From 20CM-2-55-15 sp964633285 (GTDB lineage Bacteria > Acidobacteriota > Terriglobia > 20CM-2-55-15), in NCBI GenBank assembly GCA_964633285.1, contig CAZWGA010000002.1:1-64000 (forward strand): a stretch of 64,000 nucleotides of DNA. The letters run 5' to 3'. How positions within the stretch are numbered: position 1 is the stretch's first letter; every line of letters begins with the position of its first letter. Position numbers and translations under genes: made by a program. This document shows, piece by piece, positions 18,272 to 26,100 of the stretch. Below the pieces are notes generated by a model. The model made no database searches and had not been told where the DNA came from. It worked only from the letters and a program-made list of their open reading frames with translations.

Positions 18272-21200
18272 TTATTGCGAACTCTTGATAACGCGAATCC
18301 GCGACGACGATGAAGGATCCGCGAAAACCAGATTGCCGCTGCGGTCGAAGGTCATGAATTCCGGAAAGGCAAGGGCTGTGTCGGTTGCAGGCCTGCTGTC
18401 TCCTGAAAAACCAATGTCTCCGTTTCCAGCAATGGTTCTGATGATTCCTGTGGAGGCCTCGACCTTGCGAATCCTGGCATTGAAGGTATCCGCGATGAAC
18501 AAATTGTTCTGCCCGTCTACCGCCACACCAATCGGAAGACTCAATGTGGCAGCCGCAGCGGAACCTCCGTCGCCGCTGAATCCGACAATACCCGTTCCGG
18601 CAACAACCACCACGTTCCCTGTTGGTGTGACCGCCAGAACAGCACTGTTGCCTGTGTCCGCCACATAAAGATTTCCGAAACTGTCGAAGGCAATTCCAAT
18701 AGGCAAGCCGAAACCGCTGGCAACAGTAGCGATGATGCCCGTCGCGAAATTGATCTTCCGAATGCGACCATTGAGGGTGTCCGAGACATAAAGGTTCGCG
18801 CCCGTTGTATCTAATGCGACACCGAGCGGACTGCTCAACGCCGCCGATATTGCAGGACCGTTGTCGCCAAACACATCGGCTGCTCCAGTGCCGGCAATTG
18901 TCGAGATTATTCCCGTGGCTGCTGCTATTTTGCGAATTCGATTGTTGTCGGCATCTGCGACGAATATGTTGCCGGCGGAGTCGATTGCCATTCCCGCGGG
19001 TCCGAACAACTGCGCGTTGACTGCGGGCCCGCCATCACCGTCATAGCCGGCTTGTCCGGTCCCGGCTATTGTCGTGATGATACCGGTTGACGCGCTGACT
19101 TTTCGGATACGATTCGTGTCGGCAATATACATGTTTCCGGCAGAATCGAATGCGACACCCTGAGGGAAATTGAAACCAGCGGCCGTTGCCGGTCCTCCAT
19201 CGCCGACATAGCCGAAATCCTGATTGCCGCCGACCGTCGCAATAATCCCTGTCCGCACGGAGATCCGGCGCAAGCGCAAATTCGATAGATCCGCGATGTA
19301 AATATCACCTGCGGCGTTGACCGCAACGCCCGTAGGGTACGCGAGCGAGGCGGAAACAGCGGGCCCATTGTCGCCCGAGAATGCTTTCTGGCCTGTACCC
19401 GCAATCGACGTAATCACACTGGTGACGACATCGACTCTGCGAACCCTGTGATTGCCTGTGTCCGCAATGAAGAGGTTGCCGACCGCATCCACAATCAATC
19501 CGGCCGGCTCACTGAGTACAGCCGCGGTTGCCGAATTGTTGTCGCCGCCAAAACCGTCCGTACCTGGCGTCCCTGCGATAGTGGCAATCGTCCCGGCCGC
19601 CGCAATCTTCCGTATGACGCCATTGTATGTGTCCGCAATATAGAGAATCCCGGAACGATCGACGGCAATGCCTTGAGGAAAATTGAGTACCGCGTTGACC
19701 GCTGGCCCGCCGTCACCTGCAAAATCAAACTGTCCGTTACCGGCAACAGTAGTGATGACGCCGGATGAATTGATTTTCCGAATGCGGCTGTTATTACTAT
19801 CCGCAACATAAATGTTACCCAGGGAATCCGCCGCGACATCGCTCGGTGTCGCAAGCGACGCTGAAGCGGCCTGCCCGCCGTCCCCGAAAAATCGCGCGTT
19901 ACCGTCGCCCGCGAGAGTCGTTATGTTTCCCGTGGCAGCTTCAATTTTGCGCACACGATGATTTCCGGTGTCGGCGACATACAGATTGCCGACTCCATCG
20001 ATGGCGAGTCCTTGAGGTGAATTAAGCGCGGCCGCCGTAGCCGACCCTCCGTCACCGGCAAAGCGTCCATCCCCTGTGCCGGCTATCGTGGTGATGATTC
20101 CCGTCGTCGCGTTGATCTTTCGGATTCGGTTGTGGCCGCTGTCGGAGACGTAGATATTACCGGCAGAATCGAATACCGCTTTCCATGGAAACAAGAATCC
20201 TGAAGTCGCAGTTCCTCCATCACCCACAAATGTTCCACCGCCCGCGATGGTCGTGATCTGGCCGGCTGCAAGCGTCGACAAGGGTTGTGGATCGACAACC
20301 CAGGAACGCTGGGCGATGCCGCCGCGATTCTGAACCGTTACGGTTGTGAGTCCGCTTGGCAATCCCGACGCGGTAAACGTGATGCGCTGTGTGCTTTCAA
20401 CCGTGGCGCCGGCGATCACCACGCCGCCAACAAGCACCGTCGTTCCGGGAGCGAAGTTGCTGCCAACAATCGTGACGGCCGTGCTGCCGTTCGACGGGGC
20501 GCGCGGCGGTGTAATGCTCGTGATCGCCGGTTCGCCGTAACGGATCTCCTGAGCTGAGGTCTGACTATCCGCTATCAGGATCCGGCCTGATTGCGTCACC
20601 GTTATTCCTTTTGGAGAAGTGAATGTATTGGCCGGCGCCGCTGAGACAATGTCGCCGGTTGGCAGGATCATCTTGACTGATCCCGTTCCGCTCTCTGTGA
20701 CCAGAACGTCGCCGAAAGAATCGGCCGCGACGGCGGTGGGTGAATTGAAAGTAGCTGGCGCCGGCAGAGCGAAACCGTTTAATCGATCCTGCGCCGGCAC
20801 GCCTGTGGGAGACGTCACAGCAATGGTTTCGACCTGGCCGCTGGCGCTGACGCGGCGGATCCTTCCGCTGGCACTGTCCGCAACAAGAATTCGAGTCGAG
20901 GGCGGTGCGCCTCGCGTGTTGAGAAGGCCGCTCTGCTGCGACAGAGAATCGGGCAGTACTGCAATACCGAGTGGAGAACTGAAACGGGCCTGGTTGCCGG
21001 ATCCATCCGTCGTGCCGCTTGCGCCCGGGCTTCCTGCGATCGTTTCCACCATTCCGCTTGCGATTTTGATCCGGCGTATTGTGTTGTTGCCGGAATCCGC
21101 GACCCACAGATTTCCTGACGAATCCAGAGCAAGGCCCTGGGGATTGTTGAATGCCGCCTGTTGCAGCGTGCCGTCCTGACTGCCGGCCACTCCCGTGCCG

Positions 21201-23137
21201 GCCAGCGTATCGACCCGGCCATCCGCGCCCGTACGCACCCGGCGGATCACGTTGTTGCCGGAGTCGCTGACATACAGAGTTGCGGTCGCTTGATCGAACG
21301 CGATGAACGATGGATTTCGAAAGAGTGATTGCAACCGCAGATCGTTCACGAGACCGGGAGTCTGATTCGTTCCCGCATAGATCTGCGCGGGCTGAGTCAA
21401 ATCGTCCTCGGAGAGGATGGTGTGCCTGGCTGTGGATGAAACGTAGAGCCGGCGGGCTTGATCCTGCGCAATTCCCGTTGCATCTGTATTGCCGAGGGCA
21501 GATTGAACCTGAACCACGGTGATTGTCGCATTTGCAATGACGTTACCGGCCGTCACGGTGATGGTCGAAAAACCAAAGCGCCTGCCCTGAATGTTGCCGA
21601 GGGCATCGACTGTCGCGATCTCGGGATTGGCGCTCGAATACACGGGACCGGTGTCCGTGCGCGTGGCGCCGGTGTTATCCACAATTCGCAAGCGTGCCTG
21701 GGTTGCGCTGCCTTCCTTAACCAGCACCTCCGACGTGATCGCCGCTGTTGCGGGATCCAGGAGAAAGATGCTGCTGATTGACGGACGATTCGACGGGAAA
21801 TCGGGTGAAGTCGCGGGACGGTAAATAATCGGCGTGGATACAACGCCGTTCACGCTCACTGAAAGAGTTCCTTCAATCGCGGTATCCGGCACGCGCACGT
21901 GCAATTGCGTACGTCCTGCAGAGAGAACCGGAGCCGTCACCGTTCCGCCGGACGCTGCAAACGTCACAATGTTCAGGCCGGGCGAAACAGCGCTCCACCC
22001 GGTGCCTTCGAGAACCAGCGTCTCGCCGGGTGCTGCTGCGCCATAGTAATCCACGAGACGCGGAACACATGGCGTGCCCGAAATCAGAACAGCCCGAGCG
22101 TTGCTTTTGAGTGTTCCGACTTCGACCCATACCTCCCCGCAAACGGCATCCTGAGGAACGGTGACAGACAACGATCCCGTTGCCGCCGACGTCACAGTTC
22201 CATTCGAGAAACCGGCGGCAGACCTGAATTTCACGGTGTTGTTTCCCGCCCCGGGATCAAATCCCATGCCGCGTAATGTCACGCTCGAACCGGGTGCGAC
22301 GCCACTGATCGGACTCACCGACGTCAGCACCAGCGGAGTTGCTGAGCCGTTGACGTTGATGCCAAACTCCGTTCCACCGAGCGGAATGTCGGAGCGATAG
22401 ACCTGGATGGGACCCGTTACGGCGTTGTTCGGAACGGTGACCGTCAATTGCGTGAACGATGCGGTTGACGGCGTTACACGTACGACCGAGTCATTGGCCG
22501 TGGTGAACAACACGCGGTTGTCGCCGGCGGTGGCCGAGAAGCCGGAACCGTTGATCGTCAACACCTGACCGGGGCCGACCGGATCCGGTGAAACCGAGTT
22601 GACGGCAGGCACCGGCAAATTCGGCAGGGTCCCCCCTGCGAATAACGCGAGGACAAGCGCGTCGCCGATATTCACGACTCCGTTTAGATTGCAATCGCCG
22701 ACCGATGGAGGAAGTGGCGGATCGATAATGTTGCCGACGGTCAGCGCCAGGACAAGCGCGTCGCCGATACTCAAGGTCCGGTTTGCATTGAGATCACATC
22801 GCTCGACGACTTTCAGATCGATCGAGTTGGATGTGCCGACTTTCACCGGCAGGGTTCCTGGTGAAATCAACGCCGACGCGGGAACAATCCCGGTGAGCTG
22901 CGTGCTGCTCGTGAAAGTGGTGGCGATTCCGTTGGCGCCAACGGCTATTTGCGAATTGGAATCGAAGTTTTGACCCGTAACGGTCAGTGTGAACGCGGTC
23001 CCGTAAAACGGCGCAATCGTGGGCGAGATTCTGGTGATCACCGGCGCGGATTGAGCGGACACAAAGAGTGGGAAAAACAGGAACCATAAAAGAGCGAAGA
23101 GGCACCGCAACGCTCTTGTTGGGCAGACCCCTCTCAT
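18272..23137 (-). CDS. Giant secreted TIG / dockerin-like / BIG2 / NHL beta-propeller protein 1
   Basis: About 1621 residues, secreted: a signal peptide ends near VSAQ (residue ~29). Domains in order: TIG (31-110); dockerin-like pair of calcium loops (115-159); three TIG domains (to ~455); a BIG2-like Ig domain (~475-545); a first NHL block of five or six degenerate repeats; another TIG; then twelve NHL repeats of ~55 residues to the end. The repeats contain IADTGNHRVRKI-type strands and GDGGPATAA loops. No C-terminal sorting signal or membrane segment is seen. I use ATG 23137, which overlaps the upstream paralogue's stop (ATGA). An in-frame start further upstream (23209) would lack a clean signal peptide. 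Function unknown; adhesion or polymer binding is inference. Confidence 0.85.
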   Translation of the reverse strand: MRGVCPTRALRCLFALLWFLFFPLFVSAQSAPVITRISPTIAPFYGTAFTLTVTGQNFDSNSQIAVGANGIATTFTSSTQLTGIVPASALISPGTLPVKVGTSNSIDLKVVERCDLNANRTLSIGDALVLALTVGNIIDPPLPPSVGDCNLNGVVNIGDALVLALFAGGTLPNLPVPAVNSVSPDPVGPGQVLTINGSGFSATAGDNRVLFTTANDSVVRVTPSTASFTQLTVTVPNNAVTGPIQVYRSDIPLGGTEFGINVNGSATPLVLTSVSPISGVAPGSSVTLRGMGFDPGAGNNTVKFRSAAGFSNGTVTSAATGSLSVTVPQDAVCGEVWVEVGTLKSNARAVLISGTPCVPRLVDYYGAAAPGETLVLEGTGWSAVSPGLNIVTFAASGGTVTAPVLSAGRTQLHVRVPDTAIEGTLSVSVNGVVSTPIIYRPATSPDFPSNRPSISSIFLLDPATAAITSEVLVKEGSATQARLRIVDNTGATRTDTGPVYSSANPEIATVDALGNIQGRRFGFSTITVTAGNVIANATITVVQVQSALGNTDATGIAQDQARRLYVSSTARHTILSEDDLTQPAQIYAGTNQTPGLVNDLRLQSLFRNPSFIAFDQATATLYVSDSGNNVIRRVRTGADGRVDTLAGTGVAGSQDGTLQQAAFNNPQGLALDSSGNLWVADSGNNTIRRIKIASGMVETIAGSPGASGTTDGSGNQARFSSPLGIAVLPDSLSQQSGLLNTRGAPPSTRILVADSASGRIRRVSASGQVETIAVTSPTGVPAQDRLNGFALPAPATFNSPTAVAADSFGDVLVTESGTGSVKMILPTGDIVSAAPANTFTSPKGITVTQSGRILIADSQTSAQEIRYGEPAITSITPPRAPSNGSTAVTIVGSNFAPGTTVLVGGVVIAGATVESTQRITFTASGLPSGLTTVTVQNRGGIAQRSWVVDPQPLSTLAAGQITTIAGGGTFVGDGGTATSGFLFPWKAVFDSAGNIYVSDSGHNRIRKINATTGIITTIAGTGDGRFAGDGGSATAAALNSPQGLAIDGVGNLYVADTGNHRVRKIEAATGNITTLAGDGNARFFGDGGQAASASLATPSDVAADSLGNIYVADSNNSRIRKINSSGVITTVAGNGQFDFAGDGGPAVNAVLNFPQGIAVDRSGILYIADTYNGVIRKIAAAGTIATIAGTPGTDGFGGDNNSATAAVLSEPAGLIVDAVGNLFIADTGNHRVRRVDVVTSVITSIAGTGQKAFSGDNGPAVSASLAYPTGVAVNAAGDIYIADLSNLRLRRISVRTGIIATVGGNQDFGYVGDGGPATAAGFNFPQGVAFDSAGNMYIADTNRIRKVSASTGIITTIAGTGQAGYDGDGGPAVNAQLFGPAGMAIDSAGNIFVADADNNRIRKIAAATGIISTIAGTGAADVFGDNGPAISAALSSPLGVALDTTGANLYVSDTLNGRIRKINFATGIIATVASGFGLPIGIAFDSFGNLYVADTGNSAVLAVTPTGNVVVVAGTGIVGFSGDGGSAAAATLSLPIGVAVDGQNNLFIADTFNARIRKVEASTGIIRTIAGNGDIGFSGDSRPATDTALAFPEFMTFDRSGNLVFADPSSSSRIRVIKSSQ
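18290..20270 (-). repeat. Twelve tandem NHL repeats (~165 bp each) in giant protein 1
   Basis: Protein-level consensus: G-D-G-G-x-A-x-x-A-x-L-x-x-P-x-G-V-A-x-D, followed by G-N-[IL]-Y-[IV]-A-D-T-x-N-x-R-[IV]-R-K-I and T-G-I-I-T-T-I-A-G-T-G. Twelve copies would suit two six-bladed propellers. One copy (about 19097-19140) reads IADTNRIRKV and lacks two residues of the strand. Confidence 0.8.
22661..22795 (-). other. Dockerin-like double calcium-loop module of giant protein 1
   Basis: Two 12-residue loops of EF/F-hand type, DLNANRTLSIGD and DCNLNGVVNIGD, 33 residues apart. Both keep D1, N3, N5 and D12, and both are followed by ALVLAL. This is the pattern of dockerin type I repeats. Confidence 0.65.
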
Positions 23138-26100
23138 GGCGAGGGAGTCAGCAGTCGAATGGATTGGTTTTTCGAATCGACGGCGAGAATATTCGACCCG
23201 GTCCCCCAAATTCCGCCAGGAGTGTCGAACCCGGATACGTTGTCCAATCCATCTTCCGAGCCCTGGATGTTTCCGGCAATCGTCGTAACGGCTCCGGTTG
23301 CCAGCACCATTTTCCGGATGCTGTTGGAATTTGAGATGTAAAGATTCGATCCGTCTCCCCAGATTCCTGTCGGGGCGTTGAGACGCGCAGCCGTTCCAAC
23401 GCCATCCGTTGACCCGGGAGCGCCAACAGATCCCGCAATTGTCGTCACCACGCCCGTGGCTATAACAATCTTGCGGATGGTATGGTTCCCTTTATCGGCG
23501 ACATATAGATTCGTTCCATCACCCCAAATGCCTGTGGGATTGTTGAAGTAGGCCGCTGTGCCGGTTCCATCAGGCCATCCAGCCGTTTCAGGAGTACCCG
23601 CGAAGGTCGTCACAGCGCCGCTGGCAAGGATAATCTTACGGATGGTGTGATTCCGGGTGTCGGCGACGAAAAGATTCTTACCGTCACCCCAGAGACCGGC
23701 TGGACCAGAGAAATATGAATCAGTGCCGGTTCCGTCCAGACTGCCTGCGGCAAAACCTCCGAATGGTGTTGTTACGACAGCCGTCGATACGACTATTTTT
23801 CGGATCACGTTATCGTCGGTGACATACAGCGTGCTTCCATCGCCCCAAATCGCCTTTGGATTGGGGAAGTGCGCAGCCGTCCCTGTACCGTCTGCAAAAC
23901 CCGCTGAACTTGCGGATCCTGCGTACGTGGAAACAGCGCCCGTTGAAATGGTGATCTTTCGAATCGAGTAGTTGTAATTGTCTGCGACGTAGACATACGT
24001 TCCATCGGTCCATGCCGCCTGCGGATTGTTGAACCGAGCGGCCGAGCCCGCCGTGCCATCGGTCGAAGTGCCGGATACCGCAACGGCACCTGCGACAGTT
24101 GTTGTGACACCACCCGAGGTGACTTTTCGAATTGTGGAATTGCCGGTATCCGCGACATAAAGATTCGTGCCGACTCCAACAATGCCTTGCGGCAAGTAAA
24201 ACGCCGCTGCCGTTCCTGTTCCGTCCGCGAAACCGATCGAGCCCGACCCGGCCAAACCAGTCACTGCGCCGCCTGCAATGGGCACCTTTTGGACGTTGTT
24301 ATACGACGCATCTGCAATATAGATATTGATGCCGTCGCTCCAGATCGCGCTGGGAAACATAGAACCGGACGTCGATAACTGGCTTGCTGCATTCGTCGCA
24401 ATAACCACTTTCGAAATGTAGTACGAACTCGCGACATAAAGATTCGTGCTGTTGCCCCAGATGGAAGTGGGCCTCGAAAAATTAGAGCCAGCGGGCGTCG
24501 TTACTGCTGCGGTCGAAATCACAATCTTCCGCATCGCATTGTTGGAATAGTCGGCAACGTACAGGTTCGTTGCATCTCCCCAGAGACCCCAGGGGTAATT
24601 GAATCTTGCTGCGGAGCCCGTGCCATCCTGCGAACCTGCCATACCCGGTGAACCGGCGATTGTCGTCACTTGACCGGTTGCAATCACAATCTTGCGGATC
24701 GTGTGGTTGAAGGTATCCGACACATAAAGACTCGTACTTGTACCGTCACCCCAAATTCCATAAGGAGAGGAGAATCGCGCGGAAGATCCGGTTCCATCAA
24801 CAGAGCCGGCAACCCCAGGCTGGCCGGCCAGCGTTGTGACGGCGCCGGTTGACACAACCATCTTGCGAATCGTGTGATTCTTCGTGTCCGCGATATAGAC
24901 GTTCGTTCCGTCACTCCACATTTGGGTGGGATTGTTGAATCTCGCAGACGCGCCTGTATTGTCGGCATATCCGGCTCCGCCCGTGCTGCCTGCGAGATGT
25001 GTTGTTGAAATATGAGCAGCAGCCGCAATCGTGCTGGTCGAAATCGTGAACGGCAACGTGTTGCTCGTTCCACCGGGTGTCACTGCGGCGATTGTCAGCG
25101 CGCCCGGAGGACTGCTCAGGACCAGCGTTGCAGTTACGGCTGTGGTGCTTGTGCCCGATATGCTCGTTACAAGGACTCCGGTGGCACTGAAGCTGAGCGC
25201 CGTTCCACCGACGATCAGGTTCGTTCCGGTCAGCACGACCGTCATCTGAGCGCCCTGCATCCCCGACGACACATTGATGCTCGTCAGAGTCGGCGCCGCA
25301 GGACGCGCGTTTACAGTGAAATTGATCGCGCCGCTGGTTCCCGCCGGTGTTGTTACTTTCACGCTGTGCGCGCCGGTCGGCGCAGCGGCATCGATCGTCA
25401 ACGTTGCCGTCATCGCTGACGTATTGGCCACATTGATCTGAGAAGCGGTTACTCCCGTACCGGCGCTGATAGTCGTGGCGCCGCCTGCGAATTGTCCGCC
25501 GCTCAAAGAGACCACGAGAGATCCACCCTGATACCAGGCGGAAGGCGTAATGGTTGCGAGCGTTGGAGAACTGATGACAGAGAACGGGAGGCCGGTCGCA
25601 GTCTGGCCGCCTGGAGTTGAAACCCAAACATACTGGGTCGATGCAGAGGCGCTCGAATCGATCACAAATGTCGTCGTTAGTGATCTGGAACTCGTCACAT
25701 TCACTACCGGCGCAGTAATTCCAGCGTCGCTGAATTGAATCGTTGTTTGTCCCGGCACGAAGCCTGTTCCCGTAATCGTCACAGGGACCGAGGCTCCGAT
25801 GAGACCGAAAATCGGACTCAAGGTCCGCTGCGTCGGCACAGGAGCCAGTACAGTGAACACGATGGCATTACTGGTCCCGATCGGAGTCTGGACGGTCATT
25901 TGGCGATCGCCCGGAGTCGCATCGGCATCGATTGAGATTAATGCCCGCAGTGTCTGGGTACCATCACCGTTGTCTGTTACGTCCGCCGGACCTGCGCTCA
26001 CACCGCTTCCGCTGAAAAGCAACTGGCTCGCGCCCGGTACGAAACTTGTACCGTTCAGCGAAATGGTGAATGACTCTCCCGGCAAGCCGCTCGTCGGACC

